Assembly: GCA_016210515.1 (NCBI GenBank)
Contig: JACQTZ010000001.1
Location: forward strand, 1 to 38,010
Length of the DNA stretch: 38,010 nucleotides
Origin: Chloroflexota bacterium
Lineage (GTDB): Bacteria; Chloroflexota; Dehalococcoidia; UBA2985
Reading direction: 5' to 3'
Every line of letters begins with the position of its first letter. Position 1 is the first letter of the stretch. Under the pieces are notes generated by a model. The model was not told where the DNA came from. It saw only the letters and a list, made by a program, of their open reading frames with translations, and searched no databases. Both the position numbers and the translations under genes were made by a program. Positions 31,056 through 38,010 of this stretch are shown in pieces.

Positions 31056-33758
31056 GTGGCTTTGAAATTTAGATATCATCTGGTTGCACTGGCCCTGGTT
31101 CTGTCGACCATGGCCCTGGTCATCGGCTGGGTGGTGGCGGTCCCCGGCCAACCCTTGCGTCTCTACGGCAGTGTCACCGCAAACGTCGCAGATGCCGTCG
31201 TCGTGGCGACCATTCCAGGAGTCGCCTGCGCCAAGGCGGACACCGCCAGCGAATACATGCTGGGTATGAATGTGCCCGCTGATGACAACGACACCACAAC
31301 GAAGGAGGGCGGTGTAGCTGGCGACACGGTCTCGGTCTTCGTTGACCCGGCATCCCCCTCCACCATCGCCTTCGAAGGCGGCCAAAGAAACCTCAACGTC
31401 TCAGCATCCACCACCCAGGCCGTCTCTGTCTCCCTCTCGCTGTCTGTTAATACCTCCCGAAGAGTCACCGCAAATGGGACTGTCACCAACAGAGGGACTG
31501 GAGCGCTCGTCTCCGGCGCCAACGTCAACATCAACTGGAACGAAAACCCCAACTCACCAGGTTGCAGCCAGACATCCTCGACAACGGACGGCACATTCAC
31601 TGCCACGCACGACTACGCCGCCACGGGGAGTTACACCGTTACCGCGATAGCCTACAAGTCGGGCTTGGCCGCTGCCCTTGACAGCAAGACCATTGATGTT
31701 GGCTTGGTCCCAACGGTCACAGCTACAGCTACTGCAACGGCTACCCGTACACCCACGGCAACAGCCCCCGCGGCTCCTACGGCAACGGCAACCCAGGTGC
31801 CCGGGGGTGGAGGCATTCCACCTGCCACATCCACTCCTGAGCCAACAGCCACGGTCACAGCTACAGCAACGGCAACGGCGACAGCTACTGCTACTGCAAC
31901 GGCTACAGCTACAGCTACTGCTACTGCAACGCCAACCCATACACCCACGGCTACAGCCACAGCTACAACAACCCCAGCGCCCACTCCTACGGCTACAGCT
32001 ACGCCCACCCTCACAGCCACAAGTACTCCCACGGCTGCGGTCACCATTACTCCTACGGCTACCCGTGCGCCTACACCAACAGCCACCCCTGCGCCCACAC
32101 TCACGGCTACACAACCCGCACCGACCGCCACAGCAACCTTAGCGCCTGGAGCACCCACGCCCACAGCCACTCCAACCCCGACCCCTACTGCTATACCGGT
32201 GGCTCTGGTTGAGCAAGCCACAATAGAGCAGGCCGTCCAAATCCTTCAAAACGCGACTGCCCAACAGGCGGCCGATGTCATTAAGCAACTCAGCAATGAG
32301 AAAGCATCCTCTATCATTCAGCAGGTGGAGACGGCCAAGGCAGCAAACATCATCCAGCAGATGGAGACGGCCAAGGCGGTCAGCATTATGCAGGAGATAA
32401 CGACGGTCAAGGCGGCTGGCATCATGCAGGAGATGACGACGGCCAAGGCAGCTGGCGTTATGCAGGAGATGACGGCGGTCAAGGCAGCTGGCGTTATGCA
32501 GGAGATGACGGCGGTCAAGGCAGCTGGCGTCGTGCAGGCGATGACGACGGCCAAGGCAGCTGGCGTCGTGCAGGAGATGACGGCGGCCAAGGCAGCCGAC
32601 GTCATAACCGGTGTGAACACTGCGAAGGCAAGCGATGTGCTGTCGGAGGTGACCCCGAAGAAGGCGGGCGCAATCATGGAGGCTGTACCCACGACGAAGA
32701 TAACGGAGATTGTCCAGGTGATGACAGAGGAGAAACTCATCGAACGCCTGCCGGAGATGTCATCCCAGAAGCTCTTTGAGATACCCGCCCAGGTCCTCTT
32801 TGACCAACTGCCCAAGGTGTCTGTCGAGCAGCTAGCTTTTGAGGTCCCCCCCACGGTTGACCCGAACCTTCCACCGCCAACAGCCGTACAGGTCAGCGCT
32901 ACGCTGGCTATTTACACAGTCCCGGAAACCCAGGAGTTGGCATGGGCAAAGCTGGTTGGCAGCCCAGCGCCCCTGGACGAGATTCTTGGCAAGTTCACCA
33001 GGAGCCTCGCTGACGTGCAGGTCTCCGTGGAGGACTTGACCGAGAAGCCTGAAGGTGCTCCTGGCTTCGCTTCCGGTGCAGTGGTGAGCGCTTTCTTCCG
33101 CATAGATGTTGAAAAAGCCAAGCCAGAGGACATATCGGCTGCCCATGCCACCTTCTTCGTTGAGAAGAGCTGGATGGAGGCCAATCAAATCCACAAATGG
33201 TCTATCCAGCTCAACCGCTTTGATTCACGCATGAACACCTGGGTGCCTTTCCCCTCCAAGAGGGTCAACGAAGACCAGGAGCGAATCTACTACACCGCTG
33301 TGGTGCCTGGATTCTCCGTCTTCGCGATCACAGGGAGCAAAGAGTTGCCCGTGCAGGTCTTCCAGGTCACCAATCTGGGCTTCACTCCATCGTCTGTCCA
33401 GGACGGACAAGACGTTACCATCAGAGCCATGCTCACCAGTTCCAGTTCCCAGCGGGAAGTCTATCCCGCGACCCTGTGGATTAACGATACCATTGAGGCG
33501 ACGCACCTGGTAGAAGTGAACGCAGGAGAAACGGTGCCCATCGAGTTCACCTTGAAAAAACCAGAGGGCACCTACAGTGTACGGCTGGACAGGCTGCTGG
33601 GCCAGTTGGTGGTGGAACCACCGCCTGCGGTAACGCCTGCTCCGGCTTCCAAGACAGGACTCATCGTCGGCATCATCTTTGGGGGGCTGGTGCTCCTGGC
33701 CATCGTGGGTGGCGTAGCGTGGTTCTTGCTTCGTCGTGGCACTAGACCTCCGGCGTAG
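31056..33758 (+). CDS. C-terminally anchored surface protein with Thr/Pro stalk, helical repeats and PGF-pre-PGF-like domain
   Basis: The protein (900 residues) opens with a signal helix (about 8-30), followed by a beta-domain resembling carboxypeptidase-regulatory or CNA-B folds ([16 protein letters not shown], about 32-215). Residues 218-382 are a stalk of TAT/TPT repeats. About 385-590 are 12-residue helical repeats (consensus [12 protein letters not shown]), which resemble the N-terminal solenoid of MgtE. Residues about 626-763 match the PGF-pre-PGF domain of archaeal and some bacterial surface proteins (ending [10 protein letters not shown]). A CARDB-like domain (768-855) leads to a transmembrane helix (about 868-892) and RRGTRPPA. 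The start is GTG at 31056; TTG at 31062 is possible. It lies just behind the giant propeller gene, so both may build one surface structure. Confidence 0.82.
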   Translation: MALKFRYHLVALALVLSTMALVIGWVVAVPGQPLRLYGSVTANVADAVVVATIPGVACAKADTASEYMLGMNVPADDNDTTTKEGGVAGDTVSVFVDPASPSTIAFEGGQRNLNVSASTTQAVSVSLSLSVNTSRRVTANGTVTNRGTGALVSGANVNINWNENPNSPGCSQTSSTTDGTFTATHDYAATGSYTVTAIAYKSGLAAALDSKTIDVGLVPTVTATATATATRTPTATAPAAPTATATQVPGGGGIPPATSTPEPTATVTATATATATATATATATATATATATPTHTPTATATATTTPAPTPTATATPTLTATSTPTAAVTITPTATRAPTPTATPAPTLTATQPAPTATATLAPGAPTPTATPTPTPTAIPVALVEQATIEQAVQILQNATAQQAADVIKQLSNEKASSIIQQVETAKAANIIQQMETAKAVSIMQEITTVKAAGIMQEMTTAKAAGVMQEMTAVKAAGVMQEMTAVKAAGVVQAMTTAKAAGVVQEMTAAKAADVITGVNTAKASDVLSEVTPKKAGAIMEAVPTTKITEIVQVMTEEKLIERLPEMSSQKLFEIPAQVLFDQLPKVSVEQLAFEVPPTVDPNLPPPTAVQVSATLAIYTVPETQELAWAKLVGSPAPLDEILGKFTRSLADVQVSVEDLTEKPEGAPGFASGAVVSAFFRIDVEKAKPEDISAAHATFFVEKSWMEANQIHKWSIQLNRFDSRMNTWVPFPSKRVNEDQERIYYTAVVPGFSVFAITGSKELPVQVFQVTNLGFTPSSVQDGQDVTIRAMLTSSSSQREVYPATLWINDTIEATHLVEVNAGETVPIEFTLKKPEGTYSVRLDRLLGQLVVEPPPAVTPAPASKTGLIVGIIFGGLVLLAIVGGVAWFLLRRGTRPPA
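31707..32201 (+). repeat. Thr/Pro/Ala low-complexity stalk coding region
   Basis: About 165 codons composed almost wholly of ACN, GCN and CCN, encoding [12 protein letters not shown] and TPTPT runs. GC skew differs strongly from the flanks. It encodes an extended, likely glycosylated stalk. Confidence 0.85.
32325..32612 (+). repeat. Tandem 36-bp coding repeats
   Basis: Eight consecutive 36-bp units start at 32325, 32361, 32397, 32433, 32469, 32505, 32541 and 32577. Units 4-7 differ by only a few bases. Each encodes 12 residues ([12 protein letters not shown]). Diverged units extend on both sides (about 32210-32830). Confidence 0.88.
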
Positions 33759-33864
33759 AGGTCGTTCAGCGCCGCAACTGCTTGCCAGGCGGAAGCTGTC
33801 GTGGCAGGCTGATTTTATAACGGTGGCTAGAGGGGGTGGTGGAGTGTTCGAAGACGATGTCAAA

Positions 33865-33893
33865 TTGACTCTCCCCCGTGCGTAGCGTATCAT
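33865..33893 (+). promoter_or_regulatory. Promoter of tsaD, apparently leaderless
   Basis: TTGACT (33865-33870), 17 nt, TATCAT (33888-33893). Start predicted near 33900, about 3 nt before the ATG, so no room for a Shine-Dalgarno. Confidence 0.6.
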
Positions 33894-33902
33894 TCCCTGG
33901 AT

Positions 33903-34925
33903 ATGAAGGTTCTGGGCATAGAAACCTCCTGCGATGAGACCGCGGTTGCGGTGGTTGAAGACGGACGCCGAATTCTCTCCAACGTCGTCGCGTCCCAGGT
34001 AGAGTTGCACGCCCGCTACGGCGGCGTGGTGCCCGAGGTGGCCTCGCGGCAGCATATCCTGGAGATGGTTCCCACGGTGGAGGCCAGCCTGGCCCAGGGA
34101 CATCTCACCTGGAAAGATATCGACGCCATCGCCGTAACCAGAGGCCCCGGCCTGGCTGGGGCGTTGCTGGTAGGAGTGAACACTGCCAAGGCCCTGGCCT
34201 GGGGCCGCGGCCTGCCCCTGGTGGGGGTCAATCACCTGGAGGGCCACGTCTATGCCAACTGGCTGGGGGGAAGCGACCCTCAAGAAGACCCGGGATTCCC
34301 TCTGATCTGCCTGGTTGCCTCCGGCGGGCACACGGATCTGATCTTGATGGAGGATCATGGAAGGCACACCCTCCTGGGCCGTACCCGGGACGACGCCGCT
34401 GGAGAGGCCTTCGACAAGGCGGCTCGGATATTGGGGCTGGGCTTTCCAGGCGGTCCCGAGGTGCAGAAGGCCTCTCAGGAAGCCAGAGGCGAGGTGGTTC
34501 TGCCCAGAGCCTGGCTTAGAGGCTCCCACGACTTCAGCTTCAGCGGTTTGAAAACCGCCCTTTTGCACAAGGCTAGAGAGAAAGGTATCTACCCTCCCCA
34601 GGAGGGAAGCCATCCCGATCCCCACCTGGTTCGAGAGATGGCCGCCGCCTTTCAGCTGTCCATCGCCGAGGTGATAGCAGTGAAGACGGTGAACGCGGCC
34701 AGAAAGCACAACGTTCGGGGCATCCTCTTGGGCGGGGGCGTCGCCGCCAACTCCAAGCTCAGAGCGGTGCTCAGAGAAAAAGCCCCTCTACCCCTTTTCA
34801 TCCCTTCTCCCGCCCTGTGCACCGACAACGGGGCCATGATAGCGGCCTGTGCCTACTTTCAGCAGCAGAGGGGGGGTGGGGATGGGTGGGACATGGACGT
34901 GTATCCCAGCCTGCAGCTGGGCTGA
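33903..34925 (+). CDS. tsaD: tRNA N6-adenosine threonylcarbamoyltransferase
   Basis: TsaD transfers the threonylcarbamoyl group to A37 of tRNAs that read ANN codons, together with TsaB, TsaE and TsaC. The 340-residue protein begins [14 protein letters not shown], the conserved first strand of the ASKHA fold. Metal ligands H111 and H115 are in [16 protein letters not shown] (about 139-147), [10 protein letters not shown] and the closing [10 protein letters not shown] motif are complete. The A of the ATG lies about 3 nt after the expected transcription start, and there is no Shine-Dalgarno, which suggests a leaderless message. It is convergent with the PH-like gene. It may support the tRNA-Ile reading that the ileS/T-box locus also depends on, but that is coincidence as far as the sequence shows. 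Confidence 0.95.
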   Translation: MKVLGIETSCDETAVAVVEDGRRILSNVVASQVELHARYGGVVPEVASRQHILEMVPTVEASLAQGHLTWKDIDAIAVTRGPGLAGALLVGVNTAKALAWGRGLPLVGVNHLEGHVYANWLGGSDPQEDPGFPLICLVASGGHTDLILMEDHGRHTLLGRTRDDAAGEAFDKAARILGLGFPGGPEVQKASQEARGEVVLPRAWLRGSHDFSFSGLKTALLHKAREKGIYPPQEGSHPDPHLVREMAAAFQLSIAEVIAVKTVNAARKHNVRGILLGGGVAANSKLRAVLREKAPLPLFIPSPALCTDNGAMIAACAYFQQQRGGGDGWDMDVYPSLQLG

Positions 34926-34992
34926 AGATAGGGGCAAGGCCAGCCCTGTATAAACGTAGGACGCGCGGGGTTTGTATCCTTCAGCTCGGAAT

Positions 34993-35745
34993 TTAAGCTG
35001 GAGGCGTCTCCTGCAGACGGCCTGACGTTTGCTGCGAGGGCTGCATCGGCCCGGGCTCTTCATCGCGGCTCTTGGCCTGCTCTTCCTGAGGGAGCGCTTC
35101 TTGGTGCGTGTCCGACGGGCTTTCGCCGCCCATGTCCGTCATCGCCCCTGTCCCTGTTTCATCTGCTCCCAACCCCTCTTGTCTTGGTGGGACGTCAGCC
35201 TCAATCCCATCCTTCTGGTCAACTTGGTCAGCCCCGGCCGGTGAGGAAGAAGCAGCCTTCAGTTGGGAGAAGCGATTGACGAAGGTGTAAGCCTGGTCAG
35301 CCATGTTCCCTACAAAAGGCATCTCCACGTCCGTACTAGCTGTGTGGAAGAGGATAGACCCCTGGTGGGAGATGGTCAGGTAGCGGAGAAGATGGTAGCC
35401 ACCTCCCAGGCCAAGGACGGCCGCCAGCACCAACGATAGGGGAAAGAAGTCGATGGCAGCCAGGGCAGCCCCGGCCCCAGCCAGAAGCAGGGCCGCTCGC
35501 AATAGCGGCCGCTTGCTCCGAGAGGTTACCCTCACCTTGACCACCTGGGCGTCCTCCAGGGAAAGGAAGACCGTTTCCCAGCTCGACCCTGCCCTGGCAA
35601 GTCGGATCAGGCGACGGTCGGTGAGCACCATCGTGTTCCGGTCTATCACCGTCTCCATCTTCAAGCCGTGCCTTTCCCCGAAGGACATCTCTACCTCCTC
35701 TTCGGGCATCAAAGGCACACCGTTGTAGCTTCCCTTGTTACTCAT
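34993..35745 (-). CDS. PH-domain-like two-helix membrane protein with acidic tail
   Basis: The 250-residue protein starts with a beta-rich domain (about 15-75) in which TVIDRNTMVLTDRRLIRLAR and SLEDAQVVKVR recall bacterial PH (bPH) folds. Two hydrophobic helices follow (about 82-120), then further strands (HQGSILFHTASTDVEMPFVGN), and finally a disordered tail rich in Glu, Gln, Asp and Pro (about 165-250). The stop of the DUF2851 gene is 30 bp upstream on the same strand, and no good Shine-Dalgarno is seen, so translation may depend on coupling. Function unknown; similar proteins are thought to be membrane-bound scaffolds. Confidence 0.7.
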   Translation of the reverse strand: MSNKGSYNGVPLMPEEEVEMSFGERHGLKMETVIDRNTMVLTDRRLIRLARAGSSWETVFLSLEDAQVVKVRVTSRSKRPLLRAALLLAGAGAALAAIDFFPLSLVLAAVLGLGGGYHLLRYLTISHQGSILFHTASTDVEMPFVGNMADQAYTFVNRFSQLKAASSSPAGADQVDQKDGIEADVPPRQEGLGADETGTGAMTDMGGESPSDTHQEALPQEEQAKSRDEEPGPMQPSQQTSGRLQETPPA

Positions 35746-35775
35746 CGTTGTTTCATGCCAGGGGAGTCGCCACGA

Positions 35776-37116
35776 CTACATGGCCTGTCCCTGCAGGACC
35801 TGGTATATGTGAATCAGGCCTTGTTGCCTCCTGGCGGAGTTTACCACGGGCTGGCCTGCCTTGGAAGCCGTTAGAAGGCTCTTCACCTCCCTGGTGATTT
35901 CGTTGTCCTGGCCTGGAGGAAGCGTGCGGTAAAGGCTCCGAATCCTTTGTCCCATCTCGCCGTCGCCCAGGAGGTGGGCCCTGGCGAAAAAGAAGGGCAG
36001 CAGAACGTTGATGACCATGTCTTTGGCCCGGCTCCTTCCCACCAGCGCTGGAGCGCGAGTCACAGGACGATGGAAGTCCAGGTGACGGGTCCAGAACTCC
36101 GTGCCTTCAACCTCCAGCGCCCTTTCCGTCTCCCTTGGACTCCCTTTCTTCAGCACAGCCTCCAGGTCCTCCAACAGCCCGTCGTGCCAGTGCGCTGCTA
36201 TGAGGTAGCTGGCCCCTACCAGACGCCGCACGGGATGGTTTTGAGGCCTGAGGCCTGAGCGGCTCCACATGCTCGCGTCGACCACTACCGGCTCTCCCAT
36301 ACTCCGCCACATCTCCGCCAGAGCGCCATCACGGCTTCTCTCCTCCCATCCTGGAAGACAGAGACCCCGTTGATGGGGAAGCAAGCCCGACGCTCCCAGC
36401 AACAGGGCCTCCAGGGCCAGTCGGTTGGGCATTGGGCCTATCAGCGCCTTCATCTGGCAGAAGGGCACTCCTCGAGCCAGGAGCAACATGGGGTCGCGGT
36501 TGCGACTGTACCCCAGGGCCTCCATAAGCCCGGCGAGCAGCTCTTCCTGGGCGTCGCCTCTCCGTAGTCGCTCCAGCATGGCCGTGGCCCTGTCTAGGAA
36601 ACGGCGTTCCCCGGCCTCATCCAGCGCTCGTTCCAACCCCCTCAGGGGTAAGGCCCGCAGCCTCTCGGTGGGGCCGGCGATGGCGCGCCTCCCCCCAGAG
36701 CAGAGCGGTGCCAGGGACTGCACAGATGTGAAGGTGCGAGGGGCGGATGACAAGGGACTTGGATTATGGAGTGGGGGGAGCAGCAAGACCTCCTGGGCCT
36801 GGGTTCCATTCTCCAGCCACGTCCCATTCCTCCCGCCGTGAAAGCAAAGATGGAGCACTACTCGGTTGTACCGGGAGTCCAGGTGGTGGCCGTGGTCTTG
36901 CCACTCCCTCTGCCTTACATGTACCTCCACGTCGCCTCGGACCAGCTCTCCCTGCTCCGTGATGAGCAGGGCATCCTGGAAGTCTGGCCCTGGGCCAGAA
37001 GAGGGGCGCCCCGGGTAAAGGACCTGGAGTGCCTGCCCCCGGGTGGTGGCCACATTTCTATAGGTGCCCTCGCGCCACCATTGGGCTAGCTGGGTCTCCA
37101 GAGGCATCCGCGCCAT
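35776..37116 (-). CDS. DUF2851-family protein, possible nuclease-like core
   Basis: The 446-residue protein matches DUF2851. The N-terminal part has the family signature SGPGPDFQDALLI, then GDVEVHV, REWQDHGHHLDSRYNRVVLHLCFH. The arrangement D...E-x-H with nearby basic residues recalls PD-(D/E)XK nucleases, but this is only a motif-level impression and the family's role is not known. The middle is helical (DEAGERRFLDRATAMLERL, MLLLARGVPF), with a C-terminal helical region (FFFARAHLLGD). The start at 37116 has no strong Shine-Dalgarno; ATG at 37107 is an alternative. It is the middle gene of a minus-strand cluster: HTH regulator, DUF2851, PH-like membrane protein. Confidence 0.8.
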   Translation of the reverse strand: MARMPLETQLAQWWREGTYRNVATTRGQALQVLYPGRPSSGPGPDFQDALLITEQGELVRGDVEVHVRQREWQDHGHHLDSRYNRVVLHLCFHGGRNGTWLENGTQAQEVLLLPPLHNPSPLSSAPRTFTSVQSLAPLCSGGRRAIAGPTERLRALPLRGLERALDEAGERRFLDRATAMLERLRRGDAQEELLAGLMEALGYSRNRDPMLLLARGVPFCQMKALIGPMPNRLALEALLLGASGLLPHQRGLCLPGWEERSRDGALAEMWRSMGEPVVVDASMWSRSGLRPQNHPVRRLVGASYLIAAHWHDGLLEDLEAVLKKGSPRETERALEVEGTEFWTRHLDFHRPVTRAPALVGRSRAKDMVINVLLPFFFARAHLLGDGEMGQRIRSLYRTLPPGQDNEITREVKSLLTASKAGQPVVNSARRQQGLIHIYQVLQGQAM

Positions 37117-37198
37117 TGCATTACCCGTGGGGCTCTCCTGTCTCCTGTGAAGGCGAGCACCGCCAAAGGGTACTAACCCCCTGGGTCCCCCTAAAGCC

Positions 37199-37486
37199 TC
37201 AGGGGTCTTGTACTGTCCCTCCTGCCATCCTCTCTAGGGTTGTTTCTGCCTCTTCGGGCGAGGCTGCCTCATACTTGAAGCCCGCACGCTCCGCAATGAG
37301 GTTGAGGATGGTGCGAGAGGTTCCCCGGGGGTGGTACAGGCCTCGCTCCCACTCGCTGATGGTCTGTTGTCTGGTGCCCAGCTCTGCGGATAGCTGCTGC
37401 TGGGTAAGGCCCAGGTGTGCCCTCAACGCCCTTACCCTCTCGGCGCTCCACTGGTCACCTCGTGTGCTCTTTATCCTGTACTCCAT
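37199..37486 (-). CDS. XRE-type HTH regulator (antitoxin-like)
   Basis: A 95-residue protein with a Cro/CI helix-turn-helix at about residues 20-70 (RVRALRAHLGLTQQQLSAELGTRQQTISEWERG) followed by YHPRGTSRTILNLIAERAG, which resembles the C-terminal part of HigA/NadS-type antitoxins. No toxin gene sits next to it, so an independent repressor is equally possible. The start at 37486 was chosen over a GTG at 37501 because the -10 TATAAT lies 7 nt upstream and the transcript is expected to begin at the A of this ATG. A perfect dyad between -35 and -10 is its likely own operator. The DUF2851 gene follows after 82 nt on the same strand. Confidence 0.85.
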   Translation of the reverse strand: MEYRIKSTRGDQWSAERVRALRAHLGLTQQQLSAELGTRQQTISEWERGLYHPRGTSRTILNLIAERAGFKYEAASPEEAETTLERMAGGTVQDP

Positions 37487-37492
37487 GCTTCG

Positions 37493-37520
37493 ATTATACA
37501 CGTTTGCGTGTAAGAATCAA
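37493..37520 (-). promoter_or_regulatory. Leaderless promoter of the HTH gene with operator dyad
   Basis: On the minus strand TTGATT (37520-37515), 16 nt, perfect TATAAT (37498-37493); the start falls on the gene's ATG (37486). A perfect inverted repeat TACACG-N4-CGTGTA (37497-37512) fills the spacer and touches the -10, the usual site for a repressor to block RNA polymerase. Confidence 0.65.
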
Positions 37521-37570
37521 CGACCCCTGGCAGGGGTTTTGGTGGGCTTAATACGCGACCGTACTCTCGA

Positions 37571-37599
37571 TTGACAGGATAATTTAGCCATGATATTCT
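37571..37599 (+). promoter_or_regulatory. Promoter of the CaiB/BaiF gene
   Basis: A perfect TTGACA (37571-37576), 17 nt, TATTCT (37594-37599) with extended TGA before it. Leader about 54 nt, with GGAGGTGA before ATG. Confidence 0.65.
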
Positions 37600-37659
37600 G
37601 CGGTAGCCGTTGGCGGGGACGAAGTCGCTTGGTGCGAAGTCTGGACTGGAGGTGAAAGG

Positions 37660-38010
37660 ATGGTTCAGGCCGAAGCAAACGTGGCAGCCACGCCGAAAGC
37701 CCTGGAAGGAATTCGAGTCCTGGACTTCACCTGGGTGCGTGCCGGCCCCTGGTGCAATCGCTGGCTGGGGGCGCTGGGTGCCGAGGTCATCAAGGTGGAG
37801 TGGCCCCAGAACCCCAACACCCGTGGTGAGAACATCGGGGCAGGTGCAGGCACGCCCGCAGGCTTGCCCGCCAACCTGAACACCAACGGCCACTTCAGCG
37901 ACACCAATGCCAACAAGCTGAGCATCACCCTGAACACCCGCACTGCCCGGGGCAACGACCTCATCAGGCGGCTGGTGTCCATCTCCGACATCGTCATTGA
38001 GAACTTCGCC
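37660..38010 (+). CDS. CaiB/BaiF-type (class III) CoA-transferase, N-terminal part
   Basis: The reading frame is open to the window end (117 codons), so the C-terminal part is missing. The visible start matches the family: ALEGIRVLDFTWVRAGP, then LGALGAEVIKVEWP and, further on, NANKLSITLNTRTARGNDLIRRLVSISDIVIENF. The last segment precedes the catalytic Asp region in complete members, which is not reached here. The enzymes move CoA between carboxylic acids; substrate unknown. GGAGGTGA before ATG 37660 supports the start. It has its own promoter and diverges from the HTH gene. It fits the acyl-CoA theme at 16-21 kb. Confidence 0.88.
   Translation, partial: MVQAEANVAATPKALEGIRVLDFTWVRAGPWCNRWLGALGAEVIKVEWPQNPNTRGENIGAGAGTPAGLPANLNTNGHFSDTNANKLSITLNTRTARGNDLIRRLVSISDIVIENFA

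Noticed and set aside
32325..32612. 36-bp direct repeats as a CRISPR array
   Set aside because: Units are contiguous without spacers and are in frame in a surface-protein gene.
33759..33860. Terminator-like stem after the anchored surface protein
   Set aside because: TGCCA/TGGCA arms near 33782-33807 are short with a long loop; no T-tract.

Overview
The window looks like a chromosomal segment of a GC-rich Chloroflexota bacterium, most likely of the Dehalococcoidia lineage. This is inferred from gene content (six-fold DUF5671-type membrane protein, PGF-pre-PGF-type surface protein, DUF2851, crotonase/CaiB/FAH enzymes, MoeA fused to a periplasmic-binding-like domain) and from the density of short palindromic repeats. 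No marker gene fixes the taxon. There is no prophage, CRISPR array or plasmid-type gene.

Layout. 1-3.8 kb: tRNA-Arg(CCG), a standard MoeA and a second MoeA fused to a ligand-binding domain, interleaved with miniature inverted-repeat elements. 3.9-5.9 kb: a DUF2269/CopD-like membrane protein diverges from a Fur-family regulator followed by a nickel/cobalt permease; back-to-back promoters and a dyad that may be the regulator's operator lie between them. 6.2-9.2 kb: panD on the minus strand, then a small anchored protein and a six-repeat DUF5671 membrane protein. 9.2-11.15 kb: accessory stretch with palindromes, two small genes (one HNH-like), a T-box leader with a good promoter, and a REP-associated tyrosine transposase (RAYT). 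11.2-14.4 kb: ileS, which carries two in-frame repeat insertions. 14.4-16.0 kb: a secreted coiled-coil protein and a small lipoprotein. 16.3-21.6 kb: acyl-CoA metabolism (two crotonases, an acyl-CoA ligase, an FAH-family hydrolase) plus a zinc-ribbon/DUF4234 membrane protein. 22.3-33.8 kb: two large surface proteins, a 2877-residue beta-propeller array and a 901-residue C-terminally anchored protein. 33.9-38.0 kb: tsaD with an apparently leaderless promoter, a minus-strand cluster (HTH regulator, DUF2851, PH-like membrane protein), and the start of a CaiB/BaiF CoA-transferase that runs off the end.

How it works together. The best regulatory story is the ileS locus: promoter, T-box RNA with ATC specifier and UGGU tRNA-acceptor bulge, intrinsic terminator, then a RAYT transposase gene lodged between leader and ileS. 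The second theme is mobile DNA. At least two families of miniature inverted-repeat elements (ends CTAGTAC, and GACTAG...TTCGGAAA) and several REP-like palindrome families sit between genes and also inside ileS and the RAYT gene, where they are translated. The third is cell-surface architecture: two adjacent large exported proteins built almost wholly from internal repeats. Promoter calls were made by eye from -35/-10 matches and spacing; none is experimentally supported here.
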